A program made the position numbers and the translations under genes. Of a stretch of DNA of 64,000 nt, positions 11,155-23,693 are shown piece by piece. Below the pieces are notes generated by a model. That model saw nothing but the letters and a program-made list of their open reading frames with translations. It was not told where the DNA came from and searched no databases. The number at the start of each line of letters is the position of its first letter. Positions within the stretch are counted from its first letter, which is position 1. The DNA comes from Cunninghamia lanceolata (Eukaryota; Streptophyta; Pinopsida; Cupressales; Cupressaceae): contig BSBN01000888.1 in NCBI GenBank assembly GCA_027924645.1, forward strand, positions 15,941,001-16,005,000, given 5' to 3'.

Positions 11155-12022
11155 TGGTGCAGTAAGGTAGGAGGGTTCATAGAATGAATTGTCGAGACTG
11201 TGCAACAAGAGTAAACACAATGGAAACAACTCCAAGATATTAAACAAATGCAGATTCAGTCATTCAATATATCATAGAATTCAAATACAATCTAGCCGAA
11301 ATCATGCAGGCTTACAATTAGGGGTCAAAAGGCCTAATTTTAGAATATCAAAATATGTACAAGATATAGTTTTGAATCTCCTTTGCACAAAAACTAAACT
11401 AAGGATTATGAATCAATTGCTAACTATCAAAATTTTATTTCCTAAGGATCTGTTACATCAATATATATCATCTCCAGATCACAAGATGCCTCCGCGTTGG
11501 CCAAGGAAGATCACAAACTCCAATGAAGAGTTGTAATGTGTGTACACAAATAGGTCGGATCTAATAATGAATAATTCCTTTGCAAATGAATGGAATGATG
11601 CGTAGATCTTAGGGAAGGTTGACCATGAACCATAGATCATTGAATGATGTCTTATTAGGCTCCACAAGTTAGGAAGTGCTTCGCAAGTCTTTTCCCTTAG
11701 CTGATTGTCTGAGACTATCAAGATGCTCTATTCTAAGAAAATAGTCAATCTTCTGATAGCGATATCTTTCCAGTAATTGATCCAAATGCTCTAAATTCTG
11801 GATATGATGTGCATGAATGAATCTAGGTACTAATTCCATTTCCACAAGATCTGAAATGTAACTATGGTAGAATGCAGATAAAAATACAGAAACTGCTACT
11901 AACTGAACTACCTAAACTAAACTAGAAAATGAAAAGAAACAAACAAAATTACAAACAAATTGAAATGCAAATGTTTTTGGTTGATCCAAGATTGCTCTTG
12001 AACCAACGATGCTCATGCATCA
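11155..12022 (-). repeat. Outer element 3' LTR (left)
   Basis: It aligns along its length with 42407-43276, with many substitutions (for example AGACTGTGCAACAAGAG against AGACCATGCAGCAAGAG). TG and CA ends are present. Confidence 0.92.
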
Positions 12023-12053
12023 GACATCTAGGGTTATTGAAAAAGTGAGTCCC

Positions 12054-13430
12054 TCACTTTGCTGGGGCTAGGGGAGATCCAAGACGGTCCACTTCAGCCT
12101 GACAAATCCACGATGAATCTTCTTTCGGTCTGCTTTTGTACTTCACAAGATATTCTTTGTATTGTCTTCCTCTGGTACTGCATCCCACTCTTCTATCCAA
12201 AATGCCTTCAATCTTCTCTAGTTCTTGTTGTGGTAACTGCTTCCTCAAATCTTCTTCAAGGTTGTCACTGGACTCTGCTTCATGATACCGGTACAAGTCT
12301 GCAATATTGAAAATAAGTAATATACCCAATGTCTTCGGTAACTTCACTTCATATGCATTTCCTAAATCAAATTTTTTGAGTATGTTACAAGGTCCAATCT
12401 TCTTCATCTTCAAGTTGTTATAAGTGCCAACTAGAAATCTCTCTTTTCTCAAGTATACCATCACTTCTTCTCTAACTACAAATTCCTTGTGTCTTCTCTT
12501 CTCATTTGTTTGCTCCTTATACTTGTTGTCCATATCCTCCAAATGTTTCTTCACCTAATTATGCACTATTTCCATATGTCCTGGAAATTCTTCTACTTCT
12601 ATACTTCTCTTTTCTACCATACCCATGTCTCTTAATTATGTTACTCCTCTAGGGTTTATTCCAGTAACAAATTCAAAAGGTGTTCTTCTGGTACTCCTAT
12701 TCACTGAATTATTATATGCAAACTCTGCTTCTGAAAGAATCAAATCCCAACTCCCTGTCTTCTCTCCAACCAAACATCTCAACAAGTTTCCCAAACTCCT
12801 ATTCACTACCTCTATCTATCCATATGTTTGTGGATGAAATGTTGAACTGAACTTTGAATCTCTCATCTTCTTCCAAAGTGTCTTCCAAAAGTATCCAACA
12901 AACATAGTGTCTCTATCTAAAACTATGCTCTTAGGTAATCCATGCAATCTCACAATCTCCTTGAAAAATAGGTTAGCTACATGCACTACATCAATTGTCT
13001 TCTTACAAGGTATGAAATGTGCCATATTTGAAAATTTGTTTGCCACTACAAATATAAAATCATGTCGTCATTGTGTCTTAGGTAATCCCTTTACAAAATC
13101 CATACTTATGTCTTCCCAAGGTCTCTCCAATACTGTCAAAGGTTTATACAATCTAGTATTCTAACTACTCCCTTTTACAACTTGACAAACTCTACAACTC
13201 TGCACAAATTTCCTAACATGCTTATGTATCTAAGGCCAAAAGTAATTTTCACTTACCAAAGCCACTATCTTATCAATGCCAAAATGTCCTGCCAATCCAC
13301 CACTGGGTTTTTCCTTGATCAAATTATCTCTCATTGAACTTCTAGTTATGCATAACTGACTTCCTTTCAACATGTCTTCTTGAATGAAATAGTCTAGCCA
13401 TTTATTCCTATCTGTCACAGCAGGTTCCTT
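12054..13430 (-). pseudogene. Outer element integrase and chromodomain
   Basis: The zinc-binding N-terminal part is at 13230-13418 (GGLAGHFGIDK, NYFWP). The catalytic core has the first Asp near 13115 (SMDFVKGLP) and the second in LDRDTMF within 12816-13046. The third motif, near 12815, is damaged: the usual TDGQTE reads TYG-stop-IE, although the Glu remains. The C-terminal piece at 12054-12554 contains a chromodomain ([25 protein letters not shown]) that in chromoviruses directs insertion to marked chromatin. The C-terminus ends just before the LTR. Several stops and frame changes make it inactive. Confidence 0.88.
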
Positions 13431-13599
13431 ACATGCTTTCTAGGGTTTTGCAAAATTAGTGTCTCCCTCATACAGATGCTTCAACTCATCGAAACCAAGC
13501 ACCTTAACTCTCATTTTTGTCAACAAGTTTCTTGTCCTACTCAATGCATCAATAACTTTGTTTGATTTACCACTCCTATGCTTCAACACAAAAGTTTAA

Positions 13600-15169
13600 C
13601 TCTGCATGAACTCTACCCATCTCATGTGTCTCTAATTCAACTTTCCTTCACTATTTAGGTATTGCAAAGCTTGATGATCTGTATACAATACAAACTCCTT
13701 AGGCAGCAAATAATGTCTCCAATTCTTCAAGGCTTGAATTATAGCATAGAACTCTTGATCATAAACTGAATATGTTCTCCTTGCACCATTCAACTTCTCA
13801 CTGAAATATGCCACAAGTCTACCTTCTTGAATTAACACTGCTCCAATTGCCACTTGCATCACAATCTACTTAAAATACCTTATTGAAATCTGATAATGCC
13901 AAAACATGTTACTCAGTTACTTTCTACTTCAACAACTCAAAACTTTTGTCTACTCCATATGTCCACTTAAATTCTTTTATGTCACCTCTCATTATCTTTG
14001 TCATAGGGTTACATACTGAACTAAAATTTTTTATGAACTTCCGATAGAAACTAGCTAATCCGTTAAATGATCTAACTTCCCCAATACTCTCCAGTGAAGG
14101 CCATTCAATAATTGCTCTTACTTTCTCAGGGTCCATCTTCAATCCTTCCGTAGAAATCACAAATCCCAAGTACACTGATTCTTCCTTCATGAAACTACAC
14201 TTCTCGATGTTGATCAACAATTTCTCCTCTCAACCTCTGCAAAAATTGTCTAATATGCCACAAATGTTCTTTTGTCTTACTAAAAATCATGATATCATCC
14301 TAGTACATAATAACAAACTTACTCAAGAATCTCTTCAGAACTTCATTCATCAATCTCATGAAAGTACTAGGTGCATTTGTCAATCCAAAAGGCATTACTA
14401 ACCACTCATACAATACTTCATTTGTCTTAAAAGTAGTCTTCCATTCATCTCCTTCTCTGATTCTGATATGATGGTATCCACTCTTCAAGTCTATCTTTGT
14501 GAAATATCTTGTGGCACTCAAACAATCCATGATGATATCATCCATCCTACGTAAAGAAAATCTATACTTAACTGTGATCTTGCTTATTTCTCTAGAATAT
14601 GTACACATTCTCCATTCTCCATCTTTCTTAGGTGCTAACACTATAGGTATTGTACGAGGACTCAAACTTTCTCTGATCAAAACTTTCCTAAACAATTCTT
14701 ATATCTGCTTATTCAATTCTTCATTCTCTATTGGTGTCATTCTATGTGCTGATTTTTTAGGCAAACTAGCTCTCAGTATAAGATCCATGTGATGACTGAT
14801 ACTCCTAATTGGTGGAAATCCCTTTGGTACATTGTCTGATATGATGTCGCCATACTTTGTCAGCAATTGCTTCATCTCCTCTGGTTGTGATTCTTCAGTC
14901 TCCTTCTTCGATGTTTCAGGCTACTTAGGAATCAAAACATAACACATATTCTCATGTCTTAAACCATCCAGAAATTTCCTTCCATCTATCAAACAGATTC
15001 TAGCATTCCCACATACCTCACTCTTAGGATTATCTTCCAAAGGAATCAAGGTAATTCTCTTCCCATTTTATGTTATAGTGTATGTATTTTTTCTCCCATC
15101 ATATATATCTTTTCTATCATACTACCAAGGTCTACCCAAAAAGATATCACATACATCCATAGGCATAAT
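13600..15169 (-). pseudogene. Outer element protease C-terminal half, reverse transcriptase and RNase H
   Basis: Reading leftwards from the insertion point at 15169, the protease continues as MPMDVCDIFLGRPW. RT follows at about 14695-13924, with [21 protein letters not shown] and [13 protein letters not shown]. RNase H lies at 13862-13632, with YTDHQALQYL. The RT catalytic motif at about 14305-14320 reads Tyr-stop-Asp-Asp: an amber codon replaces the usual Leu of YLDD. Further stops lie between the domains. The N-terminal half of the protease is 25 kb away, at 40752 and beyond. Confidence 0.88.
15165..15169. other. Target site duplication ATAAT, left copy
   Basis: ATAAT precedes the left LTR of the middle element and recurs at 40747-40751 after its right LTR. 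The site lies within the protease reading frame of the outer element. Confidence 0.92.
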
Positions 15170-17832
15170 TGTTATCACCCAGATTTGCACCCTTTGCTGA
15201 CTTTATAAAAACTTGGCAATCTGGAGAAACATGGGAATGATCTCGAAGTGTGGGACCTTGAGAACTGAGATCAGACCTCCGTTGAAGGTCGGCTTCCTCT
15301 TTCTAAGCCTAATGCTTAGAGAAATGTAATTGATTATCACCAAAAAATTATTGGATTTGCAGAGGAAAAGGGTAGAAGGAATGCTTTTAAAAATGAAATA
15401 TAAAATAGAAAAACTTGAAAATAAGGGTGATTCACCAGGTTGAATATAAGAACCCTCACAGAACTGAGAAAATGCACAACACAACCAGATACAACAAGTA
15501 GATATACATAGATTCAGATGATTCTAGCAGAGGTAAGAAACAAAATGGTTGAGAGGAACAAAACGTTCACAGATAATCATTTGCAGATTCACAGTAAACT
15601 AAAAATCAGTAAAAGAGGTAAAATAACATGCATATATTAAATAAGAAGGCATGGTTACAGTAGAGTAATGCTCTATTTAGAATTAGAAGCATAGATTACT
15701 AAATCTTCCAACGTCCAACCCTTTTTACATCTCATTTTTATGCATATATAGCATTTTGCATTTCACCTAAGTTGGTTACAAAAAAAATTCTAGAAACTGT
15801 TGTCACATAGGCCCATCAGGAAAAATATCTGCCTCTGAGGGGACATCCACTTGCAAGAATTCATGGCATAAAATATCTGGAATAGGGGCAGATGGAAGAT
15901 ATTTTGAATCTTCAATGTAAGCTGCTGAATCATCAACCTGCACCCATAAATGCAACAAATATTTACATCTGCATATGCCAAATTGGTCGCTAAAATGCCT
16001 AGTTGATCAAGCATGCAAATCCAGATCATATTTTGAAAGTGAGAAAAATCCCCTCAAAAGCCCGCTAGATGAAAGAGGAGGCAAAAATAAGCATTTTTGC
16101 CTTTTGCAGCATGTTGAAATTCACCAGAATGAGGGAGATATGGGCAGTCAAAGCTATGGTCAACTGTATCTTGCAATTGTATATCGCCTTGCATCTGCAA
16201 TTATATATGTATCTTACACTGCTAAGTTCACTTTATACATTTATGCAATTTCTTTCCTTTCACTTTTTACATATTCAATTAGCTTTGCATGTCTTTGAAT
16301 CTCCCTTTGCATGTGTTTTTGTATGTGCAATTGTATATGAGATATAGTTGCTAAAATATACAAAAGTGGACCTTTACCTTTTGAACCACCGTTTGCATCT
16401 TTCGCCACTACCACGTGTCATCGCTCCATTGGTCATTGAGCTGTACCTGAGACCCATCACTGAACAATTGCATCCACCTTATCGGCTGTCCAAAAGACCA
16501 CAGACCAAGCCACTGATGCACTAAGTCTTGCCGACATCCTTTGTATGTGACCTTTTGTATCTGCGATTGTATATGAGATACAATTGCATATACAAACAAT
16601 GCGGAACTCAAATGAGATTATCAATTAGAATGGAACTTTAGAACAAGTCCGGCCTTGTATCCTTTCCTTCTTTGCATATCAACACATGCATGCACCTCAA
16701 CATACAACTACAGACCCCAAAATGACTATCCACTGCATTTGATTCCCCAGTCGCATCCTGATTGTATGTTTCCCTTTATATATTGCCTTTGTATATCGCA
16801 TATACAATGCGAACATACAAGCAAAACTACATACAACCGCACCTGCACATACAAACGTTGCATCTGGCCTCAGCATGGCGACCTTGTATAGGACCTTGTA
16901 TCTGCCCTTTTGTATCTGACATTGCATATGACCCTTCGTATATCGTGAATGTATAAGACCCTTGCATCTGCAAATATACAATGCGAACATACATACAAAG
17001 ATGCATACAATCACATCTGCCTTTATAAACCAAAATGCATATTCTTTTCAAGTCTAGGATTTGTATGTCAGAATTGTATATGGCATTGTATGTAGGATTT
17101 GTATATGCAAATATACAATCACATATACATACAATTGGTGGACCCCACCCTTTGTATCTAACCTTTGCATATTGCCTTAGCATCTTCCCTTGTATCTTTG
17201 CATTGCATATACAATTGTACCCTGATGCACATTTGCCTTTGTATCAGGCCTTGTATCTTTGCATTGCATATATAATTGTAACCCAATGCACTTTTGCATC
17301 TCACCCCTTGTATCTTTTCCTTATATATTGACTTGTATATGTGATTGTATATGAGATACAATCGCCTGATATATAAAAGCAGACCTCATATTTTGCATAA
17401 GCTCTTGTTTATTGCATGTATATGTAATATACAAACAGAGATGCATACAACATAACATACAACGAACCTGATGTACATTCACTTTTGTACATGACCAAGA
17501 TACAAAGAAAATAATGTATTTGAGATACAATTCGACCCAAATGACAAAAAACCCCAAAACGAGGATGACATCATCATCATATACAAAAAAAATGGCTAAG
17601 TGTAAAACTGAGAAATCTCTGCAATGGAAGGCACTTGAAGACAAGAAATTTTTGGGTTTTTCTAGGTTTCCTACAAGGATTCTCCAGGCGAGATTTTGGG
17701 ATTTTTGGCAAGGCAAAGCATGGGTAATTGAAGGATTTAACTATTTTCTCCTTCTATTTAGGCTTTCTCTGATCATATTTCTTTGATAGGAGAGAAACAA
17801 AACATTTTGTGGTCAAGCAAAAAATGACAACA
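15170..17832 (-). repeat. Middle element 3' LTR (left)
   Basis: It matches 38229-40746. Positions about 15218-15360 contain about 120 bases lost from the right copy. The second half is filled with short GTATATGCAATTGTAT-like motifs, including hairpins near 16562-16588 and 17343-17366. No gene is present; the small ORFs are by-products of these motifs. Confidence 0.92.
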
Positions 17833-18130
17833 ACTTTGGTGACCTCTCGGGAGTTGCCTGCTAAACATCAGATCAGATGCCTAGACTATATCCATTGGGC
17901 ACAGAGTCATACAAAAACTTAAAAAATACCTATGGCAATCAATCCTAACCTCAGTAACTCAGCATATCAACAATGAAGAACACTTGGAAGACCAAAACCA
18001 AAACAATATGTTGAAAGCAACCCATCTAACTGTACTAGACAACACATAGAGAAAACAAAAGGTATCTAAACTATTGTACAACAACACTTATTGAAAGAAA
18101 GAAACCTAATCTACTGCTTTACAAGGCAAG
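17833..18130 (-). other. Middle element interior between integrase and 3' LTR
   Basis: About 300 bases of noncoding DNA follow the integrase stop. No feature was recognised beyond its position. Confidence 0.5.
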
Positions 18131-19428
18131 TCATACCTCAAAACACCTCTTTAGGTGTATCCCGTTAACTGGGATAGGAAAATTTTCTCCATCCATGTTT
18201 GATAACTGAAATGCATTGTGCTTCTTGCATTCAGTAATGATAAATGGGCCACCCCACATGCTATCAAACTTGGAGTGTTTCCCTGGCCTGCTTTTTAACT
18301 CATCCCATTTAAGTACCATATCACCCTCCCTAAAATTTCTGGGAGTGGCCTTCTTATCAAAAATTCTTTTTTTCTGAAGATGATGAGACTCCATATCTTT
18401 CATAGCTTTATCTCTCATTTCTTCAAGCTCCATAAGTTGAGCATATCTGACAGCCATGGGGTCCTCTTCTTCAAACATCTCAAGTTGATTCATGATATCA
18501 AGTGCTGGTAGCTCCATAGACATCGGCAATCTTGCCTCTTTTCTATAAACTAACATATATGGGGAGTTTCCAATAGACCTTTTGGGAGTTATTCTATCTA
18601 CCCATAAAGCAGATTTTAGATTGGTGTGCCAAGTTCTCTGGTTGTCCTCCATTGATCTTTTGACAATCCTTATGAGATTCTTATTTGTGGATTTAGCCAA
18701 ATCATTACCCCGTGGGTAATAATTTGATGAAGTGTTCAAATAGATTCCATTCTTCATAGCCCAGTCTATTATCCTCAATCCAACAAAGGCTAAAGCATTG
18801 TCTGAGATAATTGACTCAGGTGCTCCAAATCTAAATATCAAATCACAATAAAAGTTCAAAACAACATTCTCATTGGCTTCCTTCAAAGCCGCTGCTTCAG
18901 TCCACCTTGTGAAATAGTTTGTTGCTATAAGTATCCACCTATGGCCTGCAATTGATGGTGGGTTAATGGGACCTATAAAATCAATGCCCCATCTCATGAA
19001 GGGTTGTTCTACTTGAATTGGCTATAGAGGTAAAGATGGCAGCCTTTCTTTCCCTACAAAAATGGCACATTTTACACACTTTCTAGCCCATGCATGGGCA
19101 TCGTTGAATAAGACGAGCCAGTAATATCCAGCTCTCATTATTTTCCAAGCAGTAGTCCTTGGGAAAAAATGATCCCCTACTGTTCCATCATGAAACTCAT
19201 GTAGCACCTTGTCAGTTTGATCATTATCAATGCATCTTAACAACACACCATAAGAATCCTTTCTGAAAAGGATATCATTAATTAAAACATATGGGATAGA
19301 CTGTAGTCTAAAATATATTCTCTTGGCTCTATCTAAACCTGCTGGACATTCACCAGTTTGCCAAAAATGAATCATGTTTATTAACCCAACCTATGCCAAC
19401 TGTTGTTCTATCATCCTGATGTTCATCT
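18131..19428 (-). pseudogene. Middle element integrase
   Basis: The zinc-binding region lies at 19022-19375 (VLHEFHDGTVGDHF, then CVKC). The catalytic core is at 18131-18997, with the first Asp in MRWGIDFIGP and the second in IISDNALAF. The third catalytic residue is changed: the block usually read NGLAESTNKN is NDLAKSTNKN here, so Lys (AAA) replaces Glu, a single G-to-A change. A C-terminal domain follows (REGDMVLKWDE, GPFIITECKKHNAFQL). A stop separates the two parts. The gene is cut on its N-terminal side at 19428 by the inner element; the polyprotein continues at 33372. Confidence 0.9.
19424..19428. other. Target site duplication CATCT, left copy
   Basis: CATCT recurs at 33367-33371 on the far side of the inner element. 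Confidence 0.92.
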
Positions 19429-20491
19429 TGTCATGCCCACATTTCCCATGCGGTCACGACACGCATCACACATGTCATGTCCACATTTGACATGTGGTCA
19501 TGACACGAAATATCAAAAATTTTTGCACACTTCCCTAGAAACCCCCTCGCACGCGTAAGCGTGCTTGGTGGCGTATGCTTAAGGCGTAAACAATACAGTT
19601 GTTAGTGGGGTAATACGCACACGTACACATACCAAAACACAAGAAGGCCAACAAGGGGGCCATCGTGATGCAGCTAACGTCACTACAAGGATTAAACTTA
19701 CTAATCTTCTAAACCCTAACTCCCAAGAAAATCTGGTAGCATAACGCCTCACGGGCGTGAGTGGGGTTTATTGCACTAACACTAAACTTGATCACGAGGT
19801 CTCCTGATAGGGTTAACAAATTTCTTACAATTCCCTAATTACCATGAAATTATAGTTGATCACATTAATGGAACATTTTTCAACAAAGCTCGATCATCTC
19901 GTCTCCTTCACATTTTCTAAAACTTAATATTAATTTCTTCTCCTAATTTTATCATTTTCAACAAATCCTCCACATTTGTTCTCCTTCCCATTTCTCTGAA
20001 ATTTTATTTTATTTTACTCTCTTTCACATTCTCTATCAATCAGAGTTATCACTGCATCCTTTACATTATTCCTAATTTCTTGGTAGATCAGTTCTCTAAC
20101 AATCAGAGTTATCGCTACATCCTTTTCATTATTCCTAATTTCTTGGTAGATTAGATCACGTAAACAGGGCTTACTAACTTCGTTTGATGAAATCCACTAG
20201 GTTTCCACTCTAGGTTTAATTCAGCGTTTCAATGAATTTTGTTAATTAAATCGCCCCCAAATCAGGATTAACAGAAAGTTAACATCTCAATTAGTACTTT
20301 GTGTCCTATTTTAGAAATGCCACACATTTTCTCCTCTTTGTTTTCACTTTTAGCTTTCTTTCTCTTTTTCTCTCATTTTCTCAATTTGACTTTTTCTCAA
20401 TCTACAGGTTGAGTTTGATATGGCCACATATGAAATGCATATGATGGCTTAATTCATTTATAAAGATATAAATATCTATATAAATGCAAAT

Positions 20492-20615
<124 letters not shown>

Positions 20616-20969
20616 TTATTTGCATTTATATCTCTAGGTTTTCTTTTATTAAATATATGTATATTTTTCTTTTCATTTTCTTCGTATTTCATTTGTGAAA
20701 ATTTTTTAAACCCCCAAACCCATTTACCTTTATATATATATATATTCAATTATCACTGTCAAATTAATTTATTTTTTTAACCCCCACCAATTTGTATTTA
20801 TTTTAAAAATAAAAATAAAAACTACTCTGTGATATATGATATACAGTCGCTCTGCCATTTTTTTTTATAGACACCGCAACATTTAAAATGAAATTTATTT
20901 ATATATATACATACACATAAAAATCCCATTTTTAATACAACTCACAATTTAATTTAAAATTTATATATA

Positions 20970-20971
20970 AA

Positions 20972-21010
<39 letters not shown>
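20970..21010. repeat. Second (TA)n tract in the inner left LTR
   Basis: An alternating TA run, matched at about 30657-30697 in the sister LTR, followed in both by TTCAATTATCACTGTC. Confidence 0.9.
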
Positions 21011-21015
<5 letters not shown>

Positions 21016-23674
21016 ATCACTGTCAAATTAATTTTGTAAGGCAGAATTAAAATAAACAATCAGTTTATATTTGATTTTCATGTAATATATATTTTTAAAT
21101 GCACCTCTAATATAACGTTATAATTTCTTTTTTTTTCTACCAATTAACATGGACAATTAAAACTATTTTTTTTTTAATTCAATTCTACTTCAAGTCAATA
21201 CTCAATATAAATATCTTAAGCAATGATTTATGTAAATACATTTTTTTGAAGGGAAGATTTAATTGTATTGGCAATTAATTACAAACAAAACTCAAATGCA
21301 TAATTATAACCAAATTTCATTTATTTTCTTAGTAACAATTTACAACTTCATATTGTCACAACAACAATTTCATGACTTATCAAAATTAATATTTCCATTA
21401 AGTCATACAAAGAATTAATTTATAACCAACTTTCTTCATTTCATACTTATTGAATAATACACAAGTAAACTAAAATTTCTAACCTTCATTTCATAAATGG
21501 TAAAATTACTTTAACAACTAAAACTATCAGTACAATGATAGAGGTTTTCTCACAATCTAAAGAAGACAAAATTTTACAACAAGAGAGAGAGAAGTTCTCC
21601 TCCTTGAAAACCAACAAGGGTGAAATTATTAATAAGACCAAGCTCTCCTCAAGAGCCTTAAGAGTAAAGGAAAATAAAACATTTTCCAAGACAAGAAAAC
21701 TCTTCAATCTTCACACTAAGCTCCATGAAATCCTGCATATCACACAAGGGAACAAAACACCACACATCTTGCTCTCCTCCCTACTGTAGACCCACAAGAG
21801 GGTCACCTCCGAGCTAGGGAGGTCATCCACACACCTAGGGAATCCAAATCCATTTCACAAGGAGGCAAAACAACATCCCAAAACATAAAATACACCCATG
21901 GATATTTACACACACACAAACTCAACCCAAGTGAGTTTCAAAAGGGGTAGGAGAGTGGACACACTCAACTCAAGAGTGCCACTCCTTCAAAATATTTCAA
22001 CACAATTTTTCTCATGGCCTCAAGCTTAACATGTCAACAGAATTTCCAAAGGAGTTCATATTTTGGCTCTCAATCCATATAACAATTTACTCAAAATCAC
22101 ATAAAATGCCCTCAAGGCTTTCAACATCCCAAAACAAGGAAATGAACTCAAGGAGGATCACTCCTCCCCTACCCCACACTTGATGAGCATTTTCTCCCAA
22201 GTTGGAGAGGCTCTTTCAACACCCTACTAATTATTCCCCACAATAACAAAATACAACATAAGCAAAATACATCTCACACATTCACCATGCAACAAATTGA
22301 AAATATAAGGGGAAGGCCTTAGCCTTGAAAACCAACCTTTAAAGCCCTAATAACGGAAGAAGTTGATGTAGAGCTCCCCTAAAGTCCCCTCCAACCTAAG
22401 CCACCAAACTTCTTCTATCCTTTTTCCCCAAAACAATTTTCAATAATAAAAAATTCTAAAAAATTCAACAACCTTTCTCCCTATCCCCAGTGGGATTAAA
22501 ATAAGCCCAATCCATGAGCTTAGAGGAATGGGGAGGTGACACTTATCACCTCCTCACTCTTCCTCCCAACCACTAGCATGTCCCAAGGGATGGGTGTTGA
22601 CACATGTCACTCACCCATCCCCAAAGTCTCCCTCGCCCCTTACCACATGTCCTCTCTCCAACACATGGGAGAGAAAAGGGGAGTTAAAGAGGGAAAGGGT
22701 GACACATGTGTCTCCCTCCTTTCCTCTCATGAATGACCACACAACTCCATGGAGACTCTCACCAATTGTGAGAGTGACTTGAAGTCAAGTCTTCCACAAT
22801 TGGTGGATCTTGGAGTCATCTCTGGCCTTGGGAATTGAAAAAGGATGGGCTTGAGTGTTTGTATCACTCATCCTATCTCTCCCATGCCTCTAAATTCGTC
22901 ACTTAACTTCAGTGTGAAGTTAAGGTGACCATACGGAGGTTTACCAAGGGTTGCCCAAGTCTAAATGGACCCTGGACCAATGGGGTATAACCCAGGGTCA
23001 ATTTTAACCTAGTTAAAATACCCAGGGTCAAGTTGAAACACAAGAAAAGGGTCTCCAAAAATTAAAATTTAAAAATAAAATTCAAAGACAATCTTACAAC
23101 ACAAATCATATTTCAAATTAAAAGAGGGTAGACCTAACCCATTCAACCTCATATAATTTAACATTACATCATACACAGAGTTGATCTTGGTTCCTCGTGG
23201 AATCAAATCGGCTTCACAAGGGATTACAACATAAGGTGTTAGATGATCTCTAGTATCTGTGGTTTGTTAGAAATACCTACGCACTCAATTACAAAGTTAA
23301 TTCCACATATCAATAACATAGCCAAAGCAAATTAAGACTTGCACTCACATAAGATATCACCAGTCCTCTTAAGCATAAAGGAAATCACATTACAATTTTC
23401 TATCTAATGTCACCCAATTAGTTTTCCTGTAATGTAAACATCTATCTAACATCACCCAATTAGTTTTCCTATGAAATAAACATCTATCTAACATCACCCA
23501 ATTTATTTTCTCTTAATACAAGCATCTATCAAACATCACCCAATTAGTTTTCCTTTAACATAATAAAGTCTAAAAGTTTAGAAATCCAGGATCAACAGTC
23601 CCAAAAATATAAAAGTATCAGCAACAGTAAGGTAAATAGTCACATGAACGGAAATAAATAATGTAGGCCTCACA

Positions 23675-23693
23675 TCCTCCCCCCCTAAGATTG
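23675..23693 (-). other. Inner element polypurine tract
   Basis: The minus strand reads TTAGGGGGGGAGGA directly before the 3' LTR. This is the expected start of plus-strand synthesis. Confidence 0.85.

Noticed and set aside
16650..17361. Cys/Tyr-rich small ORFs on both strands, repeated at 39525-40450
   Set aside because: Translation of the GTATATGCA/TGCATATAC motif array in the middle element LTRs. They look like secreted peptides only by composition.
21535..21789. 84-residue Lys-rich ORF, repeated at 31221-31472
   Set aside because: Its repetition is explained by the inner LTR pair. The two copies differ in length and start, with no known domain.
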